Shown: piece after piece, positions 32,080 through 42,949 of the stretch
Layout: each line of letters starts with the position of its first letter
Numbering within the stretch: position 1 is the first letter of the stretch
Source: Hexactinellida sp. DTS-2022
Taxonomy: Eukaryota; Porifera; Hexactinellida
Direction of reading: 5' to 3'
DNA length: 64,000 bases
Assembly: GCA_028753945.1 (NCBI GenBank)
Contig: JAPNXP010000012.1
Span: 2,542,001 to 2,606,000 of the forward strand
Program-made: the position numbers and the translations under genes
Notes under the pieces: generated by a model
What the model was told of the DNA's origin: nothing
The model's database searches: none
The model's input: the letters and a program-made list of their open reading frames with translations, nothing else

Positions 32080-33987
32080 CTAATTCTCCCTCCGAGCGGA
32101 TTTCTTAAATAATTTGCGATTTGCGGAAGCCAACTCGTATGTCAAATTCGGTTCGATGATCTTCATCGACCTCCTCTGAATACTTTCGATGATAGCGGAA
32201 TCGGCTGCGGTCAGAGAGTTATGCCAAACGGGGCAGGCATATTCAATAACCGGCCTTATTACAGTTGTATAGAACATCAGCAGGTCTAGGCTGTCTAGCC
32301 CAGCCCTGCGAAGCTGCCTTAGGAAGTAGAGGCGCTTAGAGGCCTTGGAGTAGATATAGTTGGTGTTATCGGCCCAAGTTAGCTTGCCATTAATAACGAC
32401 ACCTAAAGATTTAAAGGAAGACACTCGCTCTATCTCCATCCCCTGGATGGTACAGACGTGATAGCTGTTGGTTTATGGAAACAGATGACCATGTCTTTCG
32501 TTTTTCTAATGTTGGGAACCATGTTGTTAGCAGAGGTCCATGATGGATTGCATTGAGCTAACACTCCCCTTCCCGACCCTGACCGTTAACGTTGTGTCGT
32601 CCATGTACTTGTGAGTAGCTACCACATGGAGGAGTCCGGTCATTAATCAGGATTACGAAGACGCCCAAGCCATGTTCCCTGTGGTATAGATCCCTTCGGA
32701 TGGACCCTGTCAGAGAGCTCCTGACCTACTCTCACCCTCTGGGACCTGTCGGAAAGGAAAGCTCTATCCATGTGATGATGAATCCGGGTAATTCGTACAT
32801 CTTACATTTGTTGATCAGCACTGTGTGGTCAACATGGTCAAAAGACTTTCGGTAGTCCAATAGGACTACGTGAGAGGCCATCCTTTCATCTGCAGCGACG
32901 AGCCAGTTATGAACCATGTCAACCAAAGCATGAGTGGTGGACAGGCCCTTCATACCTCCATATTGACGCACGTCTAACTTATCAACTATGATATCAAATA
33001 TCCACCCACTTACAATGCTCTCTAATTGCTTAGATAGCACAGCAGTGAGCGAGATAGGTCTCAGATATTCTTCTATCTTACGAGCAGGGGTAACTTTGGA
33101 AATTGGGATAACGGTGGCACATTTCCAGAGTGCTGGAACATACCCCTCTCTGATTGACGCATTAAATATGGCACAAATAGGAGGTGCCAAATTAATGGCA
33201 TGGTCCTGAGAATCCAATTAGGTATATCATCAGGACCTATAGCCTTGTTGATTTTGATGGCATCTAGCAGCTTTAAAACTGTATCGGTGTTAATGATATA
33301 CGTCAGAGGGACTCTGCAGTTGGTGGGCAGAGTACCCATGTCAAGAGGATTCAATTCACTACAAACTGATTCGAAAAACGAGTTGATCTCCTCAGCGAGT
33401 GAACTCCTCTTTCCATCGCACAATGAATTTGCCATCGCGGCAAATTCATTGGTTGTCTTACACAATCCCGTATTGGCTTTGGTATGCTTCCACCAGCGAC
33501 GAGGATCACAGTTACGGAGTAACTGGATCCTCTGATGGTAGTATGTGGCTCTGATGGTTTTAGCCTCCCTAATTACTCTATTACGGAGGCTTCGGAAGAG
33601 TGTTATATTGCCAAACATAAATGCATACTGCCGCCGATTGATTAGGTAGCGGAAGTGTTCAGTAACCCAATGATTATCGGTGGAATTACGCCTAACGTGA
33701 TTGGTAGGGAGGTGTTGTCTAATGAGAGAAACCATTGAATTATCAAAGAATTTGAACCTCGACTGGCAAGTTGATTCAAGGTATATTGGTGTCCAGTCGA
33801 AGTTAGAAAGGGAATATGTTAGAGACTCCTTATCACGCGGGATATTCGCCCTCGTGACAAGGGCAATTATTTTGCCCTTCTCAAACTTAAAGGAGGAAGC
33901 TGGTTCTAAAATGACGGTGTTATGGTCGAAATGAGACGTAGGTGCGAGTACAACTGGCTCACAATACAAGGTTGGATATCTTGTCAA
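32080..33987 (-). pseudogene. LINE reverse transcriptase
   Basis: Blocks in order: DNHWVTEHFRYLINRRQY and PRRWWKHTKANTG (linker), INKAIGPDDIPNWILRTMP (start of RT), LRPISLTAVLSKQLESIVSG, RQYGGMKGLSTTHALVDMVH, VVLLDYRKSFDHVDHTVLI (first catalytic Asp, about 32835), KYMDDTTLT (catalytic YMDD, about 32600), SFKSLGVVINGKLTW and YACPVWHNSLTAADSAIIES (thumb end). Frame changes near 33150, 32735 and 32445 and a stop within 32440-32730. The enzyme copies its own RNA into DNA at the target site. Confidence 0.93.
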
Positions 33988-34585
33988 GTACTGCCCTACC
34001 GTGGGTTGGCCGTCGGACTACCTGCCTGAGCGGGTAATTCCTCAGGTGGGTGTCGTTAAGTTGGTTAAAATCGCCGATTAGCATAACGCCTGCGTGGGGG
34101 TGTTTTCTAAGGGTGTCATCAACGCCGGCGACAATATGATTAATGGTGGTATAATTGCATGCATTGGGCCGAACGTAAATAACGACAATCAGAATATGTG
34201 AGAATTGGCGGGGCATACATTTGTCCCTAACCAAGAGCCAGAGAGACTCAACATCATTACACTCCAAATAACCCAATCTATTATACGGAATATTTTCTCT
34301 AATATAGGCTAGCACACCGCCGTCTTTCTTTTCCACTCTGTCCCTCCTCTCACAGGAGTATCCATCGATTGAAGTGATGGATGGAGGGACCGTGTCGGAT
34401 AGCCATGACTCAGTGACACCGGCTATATCGACATCGACACAGTGGAAATCAAGGAGGTGGGTAATTTAATCTAATATATTCACCACGCTCCTATAATTCA
34501 AATTCAGGATAGTGGGAAGATGCCAGTTGGTAGTGGGTATACAGACCAGGTTATGAGGTTCACTATAAGAAAAGGAATTGACACG
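33960..34585 (-). pseudogene. LINE endonuclease domain
   Basis: Reads LPTILNLNYRSVVNIL, then VDVDIAGVTESWLSDTVPP, EKKDGGVLAYIRENIPY, ILIVVIYVRPNACNY, GVMLIGDFNQLND and LVRRP-like LRQVVRRPTHGRAVLDK. GDFN and the TESWL block are standard EEP endonuclease motifs of CR1/L2 LINEs. It shares a fold with, but is not close to, the Helentron endonuclease at 4-5 kb. A stop near 34465 and a frame change near 33975. Confidence 0.92.
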
Positions 34586-34741
34586 CATAGGCGCAAAGTA
34601 GGTGGTGCAGGTGGTGCAAGTGCACCACCGGACTCAGCGATAGAAGTGCTGGTGGTGCAAGGTGGGGCTAGGTCCACCTGTACTTTGTATTGAGGTGCAC
34701 CACTGGCACTTTTGGCTACAGGTTAAAAGTTTGCGCCTATG
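34586..34741. mobile_element. hAT-type MITE in the LINE, 156 bp
   Basis: Ends CATAGGCGCAAAG and TTTGCGCCTATG, with flanks TTGACACG (34578-34585) and TTAACACG (34742-34749), 7 of 8 bases. The LINE frame continues across it: TDVSERKLNR on one side and VNSFSYSEPHNLV on the other once one copy of the duplication is removed. Confidence 0.88.
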
Positions 34742-35171
34742 TTAACACGATTAAGCTTACGCTCAGATACATCAGTCACGATGTCGGGAATAGGTTTCTT
34801 CTTCCGTCTGCCTGCTCTCTTCCGTCCGTAGGGGCGGGGCTGGTGTCTCAGGATTCCTCCGGGGTTGGGGTGGCGTATAGAAGGGTGTAGAGGTAGTGGC
34901 GGAATGAGTCTGTCGGAAAGGGAGAGTGTAGTGGGAGTTAGGTGGCGTAAGGTGGCGTAAGGGAGCTGAGAGTGCAGTGGCGGAGCGCGGAGTAGATAAG
35001 TACTCGCTGAAGCAGTAACATCACAAAGTGCACAAACACGTAGACAATAACAGGGACATCTGGCAGCCAGTAAGACGCGGATAAATAGCTAGGCTTTACT
35101 GGCTTTACTGAGTTGAGTAAAGTTAGTAAAGCATCGACCAAGACAGCCTTCATTGCACCTGCTATCATCAC
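34742..35171 (-). pseudogene. LINE region upstream of the endonuclease
   Basis: A continuous minus-strand frame from about 34985 reads HYTLSLSDRLIPPLPLHPSI, then PRPYGRKRAGRRKKKP and IPDIVTDVSERKLNR. It is basic and proline-rich, as expected for the linker before the LINE endonuclease. Further upstream no ORF1 domain (RRM, zinc knuckle or coiled coil) could be recognised. Confidence 0.6.
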
Positions 35172-37655
35172 TGTCGCGCTTATAGTCGAAGATTAACAAT
35201 GGTAGTAAACTTTATTGCTGTACGGGCTAAATATATTAAATTTCATCCTTGGTTTCAAAACTAAAAAAAATTCTTGTCTGCTAATATCAATAGTAAATAT
35301 ATTTACAATTATTGCATTGTAAGTAGAAATAATAATATTGCGGTGGTAACCAATGCTGAACCCCTCTAAGGATTTTTTGATGACTTCAAAGACTAAGATA
35401 TAGATAACGTCAGGATAAAATAATTGGGAAATGCACTGTTGAGTCCAAAATACTACATATTTTTCCATACATAGATTAAACCTCTATGAAATTCAACAGA
35501 ATAGGATGTTGTTCATGTGAATTCGGGATCACTTGCTCAGAAACATATGTAATAAACTGGTGAAATTTTGTACATAATCCAAAATCGAATTGGGCAGGAT
35601 AGGACTACATAAAATTGAAAATAGCAAAAATATTTGACCACGTTCCAAGTTATGTAACTCAGTCAAGAATCTAAAGGAACGATGAATTTGAGTATGTATA
35701 CGCGATTCCAATGCAAAACTGAGTTTGTCAATGATAACGAAGAATATATCCATTTCGAATTATTACTTGCTGACATGCGGACTAATGCGTTTTCTACTCT
35801 ATAGTCATCTCAATGAAATTTTTGCCGATTTGTCAACGGATTGAGGAATAGCATCCTTCTTATTGCGGTTCTCTTCAGATTCATTCTTTACATCATCCAC
35901 CTGCGAGTTTTGGCATAGCTGACAATATAGCTATATTATTGAAGTGAAATACAATGCATATTTACCAGACTCAGATTATTTATACAATCTACATAACAGA
36001 TTATTCACTTACTAATAAATATTTAATGGAGTTTAGAACTCACACGAAACAAGGGTACACTTTTCTAGAAGTGATTAGAACTTAGAAGTGCAAACAAATA
36101 TCAAGCAAATAGAAATTCAAATCGTTACCAATTATTAATTCAAATCAAACTACCTTTATTTATATAATAAAACGATAGAAAATATTAAAATCGTGGGATG
36201 ATCTAAATTCTAGAATATTGATAGAATTGTATCAAAAATATTTTTCGAGAATGTCCTAACAATACGTACAACTTCACAGTACTAAACTCGTTCTTACACT
36301 CAAAAGTCCAACCAACCATGAGAAAATAAAATTATTTTAAGGTTTTCCGATGGTACTACAATACAACATTTCAAGCAGTATGATTTTGAAGTTATATACC
36401 TATAGTAAGTTGAATGTAAGATTTTTCAAATAATAAAGAAAGCTACCACACACACTTGCAATGGGTCATGTTTGAGCCATCTTCTTATTCCTAAACATAT
36501 ATGAATCTGAAAGAAACATAGTAATATTATTGTGCAGCTAACAATGATGACAAATGTTTTTAGGACAGCAGACAAAAATAATCAGAATATTTCATAAGAT
36601 TACTTCTATAAACAAAGTTTGTGAAATGTTTATTTCACAAAACCATGTATTCTGTGTTGGATCAGTTGGGGATGTACTTTATATATTCCTTATATCGGCA
36701 ACTACAGAGAGGACAATTTAAACCCACCCTAAGAAGACTCAAATATATATGCGTTTTACAATGATTCAGAATCGCTTGAATTACCTTGTTATGCTTCATA
36801 GCTATCAATGCGTAATGAGAAACTAGACCTACGTAAATTGGAGTGGATATCTCTTCAAGAAACAATAGGTAGAATAGTTTTTGGCAAATAATAAATTAAT
36901 TTTGTGAGTTAAGAATCTCCGTGAATACCTAATGAATAGTTTTATTTAGTTAAATAAAGTGGCCACCGTAACATCTAGTAGTTATTGAGCATGTTGCACA
37001 CATATCTTATCGGTGTCTTAGAGGAAGGGAGAAATAGTCACAGAAGTAAGCCCGCCTAGAAAATATTACGCTTCGCCGCCAATGATTAAGGCACCATAGC
37101 TTAGGGAAATACTATATATATAAAACACAATCTCCCGTAAATAAAACTTGGAACGATGGTATATATCAAATTAATTTACATCAATCTACTTTACGAGATA
37201 TCAATATCAGGTAGATTTATTTAAAAACAATCGAATAAATAAAAACAATTATTTAGATATAGCAAATATCGGTAAATATCTAAAGCGAACTGTCGTTAAG
37301 ATGAACACGCATATACCAAAAACAAGAAAGGAACAAAGCAAAGTCTAATTGAGGCGTTATTATCTACGCACATACATTTAGCTTGAGCTCGCTCCACGAA
37401 CCTAAATAACTCATTTTGCAATAGTATATGGGAGCATCCTGATTCGAAACCCTAGAAGTTTTTTCCAAATTTAAGCGCCTGGGATCTACCCTTAGTACAA
37501 ACCACATAATGCACAAGTGAATCAACACTAACCAGCCAAATGTATTTGAACAAAAGTATTTCTAATTGGTAACATATTAATGGCTCTTTATTTACTCTGA
37601 AATGACAATAAATATCTTACCATATTCATAATTTGAAATATATTATGATTTAATA
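35172..37655. other. No confident feature; possible RNase H-fold transposase scrap
   Basis: Mostly AT-rich sequence. A 74-codon minus-strand frame at 35529-35753 (DIFFVIIDKLSFALESRI, then FRFLTELHNLE) faintly resembles the region before the dimerisation domain of hAT/ZMYM-like proteins, but it is too short to call. The neighbouring frame at 35193-35468 shows nothing recognisable. Confidence 0.35.
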
Positions 37656-37830
37656 TCATTTTATCCCATAACAATGAAGTGGCATAAAGGTCGATGCCAT
37701 GTGCCACTTGTTGCACAAATGTGAATGTGTCGGTATCTCAGTAGAATAAAATCATAACGATTTGAGATTAATAACATAGAGTAATTCGAACATGTGGAAT
37801 TCAAATGTGAAATCAGAATTTTATATTCCA
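37656..37830. repeat. ACAAGTGGC repeat family, unit
   Basis: Contains AATGAAGTGGCATAAAGGTC, GTGCCACTTGTTGCAC and GTATCTCAGTAGAATAAAAT. Related units lie at 38500-38830 (two in tandem) and 44195-44350, and a fragment in the MITE near 12930. No coding potential. Confidence 0.65.
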
Positions 37831-37934
37831 ATTACATACCTCAATGATCAGAAATTATATATTCAATATTAATTAAAAGCTCATTATATAGTTGATGAGT
37901 TTAATACTCCAGAAAAATTCAATACAAATATTTT

Positions 37935-38462
37935 GCAATTATATCTATACTATTAAAACACAAGCCTGGGTGGGTATATATATATATATATATATTTGTT
38001 TGTATGTTCCGAGATAATTGAAGAAACTGGACGGTTTCCAAATGTGATTTTTGGAATATGTGGGTAACTTTTGGAACCCGGCAACAAGTTGAGGTTTCCA
38101 CTCAAAATTTCTCACACCTCGACAAGTTATGACGTCATTGTCACATTTCGAGTGACCTGAAAAGTCACTTAATCGCACATAATTACACCCCTCTAAGAGA
38201 TAAAAATCTGAAATTTTAATAGAACATGTACATTAATGATGCGGGCAAGCTGGTCACACCAGATCGTCAATATGCTAACTCATTATCGCATGATGACGTA
38301 ACTATTAAAATTTCATATTGTTAAATTTGACTATTTATGCCTATTTACGCATTATAATCAATGTTAGAAGTGTGTAAACCACACACCAACCGCGAAGCGG
38401 TTGGATTGTGGTTGTGTTCTGCCGCGAAGCGACCTAGCAAGCGAAGCGCGCTAGTTATACTT
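37935..38462 (+). mobile_element. Helentron-like non-autonomous element (tentative)
   Basis: Starts ATCTATACTATTAAAACAC, followed by a TATATA microsatellite. It ends with GC hairpins (ACCGCGAAGCGGT, then CTAGCAAGCGAAGCGCGCTAG) near 38385-38455. Shares its whole length in inverted orientation with 48548-49062, with blocks GACGGTTTCCAAATGTGATT and TATGACGTCAT. A fixed 5' end, internal microsatellite and 3' hairpin are features of Helentron-derived non-autonomous elements. Confidence 0.6.
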
Positions 38463-38489
38463 AAGTTAAAAATATAAAACTTTGCGATG

Positions 38490-38835
38490 TTAGACGATTT
38501 TCTGTAAATATCCATTGAAGTCGGATAAATGTCCTTGCTGTGTGCAACAAGTGGCATAAATTGAATTGTGGCTGTATCTCAGTAGAAAACAATCTTAAAT
38601 AAGAAATTAAGTACCCAGACTAATTCGGTCAAGTCGTATTAAATAGTTATAAATATAAAAACATTGCGATGTTAGCTCATTTTATGTAAATATCAATTGA
38701 AATGGGATGCGTCCTGCTATGTGCCACAAGTGGCAGAAATTGAATTGTGGATGTATCTCAGTATAAAACAATCGTAAAATAAGAAATTAAGCACTCAGAC
38801 TAATTCGGTCAAGTCGTATTAAAATATGAAATTAG
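38490..38835. repeat. ACAAGTGGC repeat family, two tandem units
   Basis: Two units of about 180 bp in direct orientation, each with ATATCCATTGAAGT or ATATCAATTGAAATGGGAT, TGTGCAACAAGTGGCA or TGTGCCACAAGTGGCA, and GACTAATTCGGTCAAGTCG. The tandem arrangement suggests satellite-like expansion. Confidence 0.75.
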
Positions 38836-38951
38836 AATTTGTATATTCTAATTGCCTCATAATTATGGGAAATTACAAATTTAATTAGCTCATTTTTACT
38901 GAGTTTATCATCGCCATGAATATTTAAATAAAAATTTGCTATTTTATTATA

Positions 38952-39135
38952 CAGTCAACTCTGCTTAATAGAGCCACCGGATAATCGGTTTCTCCGCATA
39001 TCCGGGTCAAAATTCACAGGATTTATTGGACAGAATTGCAGTTTGGCTTACGATATTTTCGGTTAATCGTTTTCTCCGCTTAATCGGGTCAAAACAACCT
39101 GGCCCCGAGTTGACTCTAATAAGCGGAGTCGACTG
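38952..39135. mobile_element. TA-flanked pogo-like MITE, 184 bp
   Basis: Ends CAGTCAACTCTGCTTAATA and TAAGCGGAGTCGACTG with TA on both sides. Longer relative of the intron MITE at 11034-11135; the difference is an internal partial duplication (CGGTTAATCGTTTTCTCCGC occurs in two versions). Confidence 0.92.
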
Positions 39136-39335
39136 TACTTAACATATCGTCTTGTATAAACATCCATGTAGGAGCATCTATAAACGTTATTATGTTGCTA
39201 GAAACCTCAAGTGTTTGTATAAAAATATTGATGTTCAAATACTTTGGGCCGAGTAGTTTAGATTCAATACTAGCCAAGGTGATGTAAAAAATTAGCAAAT
39301 CAAACTGTTAATAAGTAAATTGTAGAATACATCAT

Positions 39336-39771
39336 CTAACATCTTTTTCTTCTCTTTGTGTAATCGTTAGAACAATTTGTCTTCATGTTGTCAGCATCGA
39401 AAAATGAAAAGCCAAAAAAATCCACGGATTGTCGGAGTATACCCGTCAAAATAAATTCGGTTGATAGTAATTTAATTGTTTTGGGTGGAGGATTTCCGAG
39501 AGTTGTAAAGACAACTTGAAGATCTTTTTCACAAGTTATCAAGAGAAAGGGAAAACTTTGATTATTTAAGCTATTTATCATTCTGCCACCCGAACTAGAA
39601 ATTATTTTCCTCATCTCTTCTGGCATTGGTACAATATTGTCTGTAACGAAAAAAAAATAACCGGAAAACATTTGAGTGGTCCTGGCTTGTTCACATGAAT
39701 CTTTGAGGATAAAATCATACTTGCTTTCGTTAGCTTTATCTTGGATTCTGAAGGGTTTTGTCTCCAAAAAT
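39336..39771 (-). CDS. BRCT-domain exon, PTIP/MDC1-like, probable last exon
   Basis: An intact frame of about 145 codons on the minus strand. Blocks FSGYFFFVTDNIVPMPEEM, RKIISSSGGRMINSLNN, FPFLLITCEKDLQVVF and TEFILTGILRQSVDF match the C-terminal BRCT repeat of PTIP and MDC1, which bind phosphorylated proteins at DNA breaks (Gly-Gly turn, ILITCE strand, final LTGILRQ helix). The exon probably begins at the acceptor ACATTTAG at 39772-39773 and ends KRRKRC stop. No other exon was recognised within several kb upstream. It could be the last exon of a host gene running off to larger coordinates, or an exon copy stranded among repeats. Confidence 0.72.
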
Positions 39772-39888
39772 CTAAATGTTAATTAAAATAAATGACAGTA
39801 AACACAGTTGAACCTTAACAACCTGGGTGCATCGATTTGAGATATGGCACTATAGGGATAATTGTATGCATAATTTGGTAGTAACTAA

Positions 39889-40322
39889 CAGGGTTGGGGC
39901 CGATTACGATTACACATTTCGCTGAATCGTAATCGTTATCATAATCAGATGATTACATTAGAGTGCAATCATATCGTAATCGTAATCATGCTATTTTATT
40001 AGCGTATTTATCTTTGAAATTAAGGATATATTATCAATTCGTAGGATTGCACCTGCGAAAGTGCTTTTATTCAATAACTGTCACATTAATTTGAATTCCA
40101 TCATACAGTAACAGTGAAATTGACACTTTTCATTATTGTTAGTACTTTTAGATTCGAATTTATCAGACTTGGCCAGACCTCATTTAGTATACATTTTGGG
40201 TTATTTTCATAATTGTAATCATATACAAGTTTATAGTAATTGTAATCGTAATCGTAATCACTTAAAAATTATAGAACGTAATCGTAATCGTAATCATCAG
40301 AAAGTAATCGGCCCCAAACCTG
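39889..40322. mobile_element. hAT-type MITE rich in GTAATC, 434 bp
   Basis: Ends CAGGGTTGGGGCCGATTAC and GTAATCGGCCCCAAACCTG with a perfect 8-bp duplication GTAACTAA (39881-39888 and 40323-40330). Both subterminal regions consist of CGTAATCGTAATC arrays in inverted orientation. Confidence 0.95.
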
Positions 40323-40330
40323 GTAACTAA

Positions 40331-40836
40331 TTGTAACATATTTAAACGAATTAAAAAAGAGGGTGGACAAAGGGAGAAAGAACAAACGTGGTACGACCAA
40401 GAGGGTATGTAAGTCTGAATACAGGCGCTCAGACTGTTTTGACTAAAATTCAGATTTGTGCCACAGAGGCAACATAAACCCACGACTCGCCGCCCACAGG
40501 GGGCCATAGCGAATAACACTTAGTCAAAATCGGAGTGGCACATCTCTAAGACGCGAAAGGCCTTGCAACGTTCAAAGGTTATAAAAGGGAATTTGTGAGG
40601 CGAAGAAAATGTTTCGGGATAAGGGGTCACGTCCACCCCTTACGATGTTGCATCTCGAGACTCCGACGGCTAATAATTGGGAATTACTTTAAAATAACCA
40701 TACAAGTCAGAAAAAAATATGTCTGCACAGCTGCAAGTATAGAATGAATATTTGTAGTTATTTTTTACTGACGCAGTTAACCTTATGCGCAGTTAATTTG
40801 AGAGTTATACAGTTTGAGTATAAATACACTGCCCGG
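40331..40836. other. No recognisable feature
   Basis: A moderately GC-richer stretch with no motif or inverted repeat that I can assign. The short frame at 40262-40519 shows no family resemblance. Confidence 0.45.
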
Positions 40837-40945
40837 CCAAAGTATTTGGACAATAATAATTTGTACTCATAAATTCAAGTTTATAGCAGCACAATAACAT
40901 TTGTAGATGAGCATGGCTGTTTACAAAACGATATGTTAAGACATA
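40837..40945 (+). mobile_element. Tc1-like transposon end fragment
   Basis: CACTGCCCGGCCAAAGTATT followed by TGGACA, preceded by TA, is a typical Tc1-family terminus. The adjoining sequence (40852-40940) is also present inside the MITE at 12645-12730. No opposite end was found. Confidence 0.6.
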
Positions 40946-41020
40946 GCCTACCAGCTAGATATGCTAGCCTAAACTAACAAAATATAGTGGTCCGATTTTG
41001 TAATTTCTATTATAAGTTAA

Positions 41021-41181
41021 ACTATGCTTCCTATTGCCATAATTTGCATTGTGTATGGGGTAATCAAATGGCGCCTAAACAGCTTAACCACAAATCTGAG
41101 ATTATCAAAAGTGGTTCCATTGGACTCGCAATGGTTGATTACCCCATACACAATGCAAATTATGCCAATAGGAAGCATAGT
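41021..41181. repeat. Hairpin with 47-bp arms
   Basis: ACTATGCTTCCTATTG and the rest of a 47-bp arm are mirrored at 41135-41181 with one mismatch; the loop is about 67 bp. The loop reads MAPKQLNHKSEIIKSGSIGL in one frame, faintly like the helix-turn-helix start of Tc1 transposases, but this is too short to rely on. Confidence 0.7.
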
Positions 41182-42010
41182 AACCCTTTTGTTAGAGACT
41201 GAACTGTCTTGTACAGGGTTTGTATTTTATTGGATATGGTATGTGGATTAATTGTGGGTATGCCTGCTAGGTTCCACCGATTTACAACCACATCTGCCAC
41301 TCTCTCGCAGACCTGGAATACAGTGAGTGATTGTTTGTCAGGCTAATTCCGAGATTTCGATGATATAAAAATGAACCCACCACATTTTCACATGGTGGTA
41401 ATTAGTTAGAAGGCAATTATGTTGATTCTCCAAACATATCATGTTTGCATTGCTGTCTAATTAGGAGCATCGTAAGCCAGAAAATAATATACAAGCATAT
41501 AAACTGATGTCCAAAATAACCAATTATGTGTAAAATATTTAAACCCATCATAGATTAAACGAGAATTCACTAAATGATCCTGGTTAGTAGTGTCAAAGTG
41601 TAAGATTCCGGGCCAAACTCGGCAAGTTAAGTTTCATGCCTGATTCAGATACTTTAGGGTATATCTAGCGATTTAAGCTCCCATTCCTGTCTCGAAAATT
41701 TAGGTAAAATTATTATAGCGACAAATTCAAAGGGTCTCCGGCAATAATTTTGAAAAATTAAGGCCCCTCTCTGAACATTTCATAAATTGAGATTATAGTG
41801 TTTTTGAGCAGTATACAATAAGTACTAGCTGCACTGAAAATCTTAACTCAATCGGGACTATACTTTTAATGTAATAGCCTTAAGAAGATTCCAAACTTCA
41901 TTGTCACCATGGGAGGTCCATTCTTTAATTATCTTTTAAGGGATTTGGAGCATATCTTATCCTCTATACACGTAATAACCATTTACTTGCTATATAGAAT
42001 TGTCCCCATG
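41182..42010. other. No recognisable feature
   Basis: AT-rich sequence. A local inverted pair near 41390 (CACCACATTTTCACATGGTGG) is the only structure noticed. Confidence 0.45.
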
Positions 42011-42018
42011 TAAATTTC

Positions 42019-42644
42019 GGTATATATGTTGCAGTGTATTAGAGAACTTAGTGAGTACGCGTACACACCATTTAAGTTTGGTGTGTACGCGTACTCACCA
42101 AACTGTGTAGTGCAGTGGTTCTCAACAGCGGGGTCGCGACCCCATGTGGGGTCGCCATTAATATTTCTTGGGGTCGCTCCATGTTGGGAGCGACCCCAAG
42201 AACCCCATGTTGGGGTCGCTTGGGGTCGCGAGAGAAAAGTAGTTGAGAACCACTGGTGTAGTGAGTACGCGTACACACTAAATGTAATTTGTGTGTTAAG
42301 AGTATTTTTCATGTAATGAGTTGTCTCACGCTTGATTTATGTAAAACCTCTGAATATAGTTAATTAAGAAGCTGGAAATCATGAAGTGAGATATTAAGGG
42401 ATTCTAAACAGGATTCTAATCAGTAACTTCAACTTTCATTTGAATGTTTACGGCTTTTTAATTAACTATATTCAGAGGTTTTACCTAAATTAAGTTATTG
42501 ATTGAGACAATAATTATTACTAATATAAATAAGCTTAGAATCGGAGAAAACAACTCATTACATGAAAAATACTCTAACACACAAATTACATTTAGTGTGT
42601 ACGCGTACTCACTAAGTTTTCTAATACACTGCAACATATATACC
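42019..42644. mobile_element. TIR element with TACGCGTAC arms
   Basis: Ends GGTATATATGTTGCAGTG and the matching complement, with flanks TAAATTTC and TAAATTTA (7 of 8 bases). Inverted arms of about 130 bp include GTGAGTACGCGTACACAC and TGTAATTTGTGTGTTA. The left arm is split by a MITE at 42113-42255. Target length suggests a hAT relative. Confidence 0.8.
42113..42255. mobile_element. hAT-type MITE, 143 bp, GGGGTCGC-rich
   Basis: Ends CAGTGGTTCTCAAC and GTTGAGAACCACTG with a perfect 8-bp duplication GTGTAGTG (42105-42112 and 42256-42263). The interior is repeated GGGGTCGC and GCGACCCC in both orientations. Confidence 0.95.
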
Positions 42645-42949
42645 TAAATTTAGCAGCCTGCTACTAAGAAATATCGCAAAATAGCATAAGATTATTGTAT
42701 ATTCGTGTAACAGTCTGTTTTGAATTGTTCAGAATTACAGTTAAGATCCAGTATAGAAAAGCCTGATCGTCATAATTTTCCTGATAGAACATTTTCAACA
42801 ACGTATCCTGTCGTGGATGTCCCACCTTGAGTAGACGCTTGATCAATAAAAACATTAAGCTTTTCTGCAATCTATCCGGTGACAAACTTATCAACCAGAA
42901 TCTCACTCGTTATCATGCGATAAAGCTGCACATCTATTAGATTCACTGA

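Larger units (their letters stand above)
31510..35171 (-). mobile_element. CR1/L2-type LINE, decayed
   Basis: A minus-strand non-LTR retrotransposon with an endonuclease (EEP fold), reverse transcriptase and a long 3' region (31510-32079). Upstream coding sequence extends to about 35171, where it fades. One MITE (34586-34741) is inserted near the start of the endonuclease. At least four frameshifts. No target duplication was identified. Clade placement within the CR1/L2/Rex1 group is by eye. Confidence 0.88.

Noticed and set aside
33200-33535. Plus-strand frame
   Set aside because: Antisense to the LINE linker and RT start.
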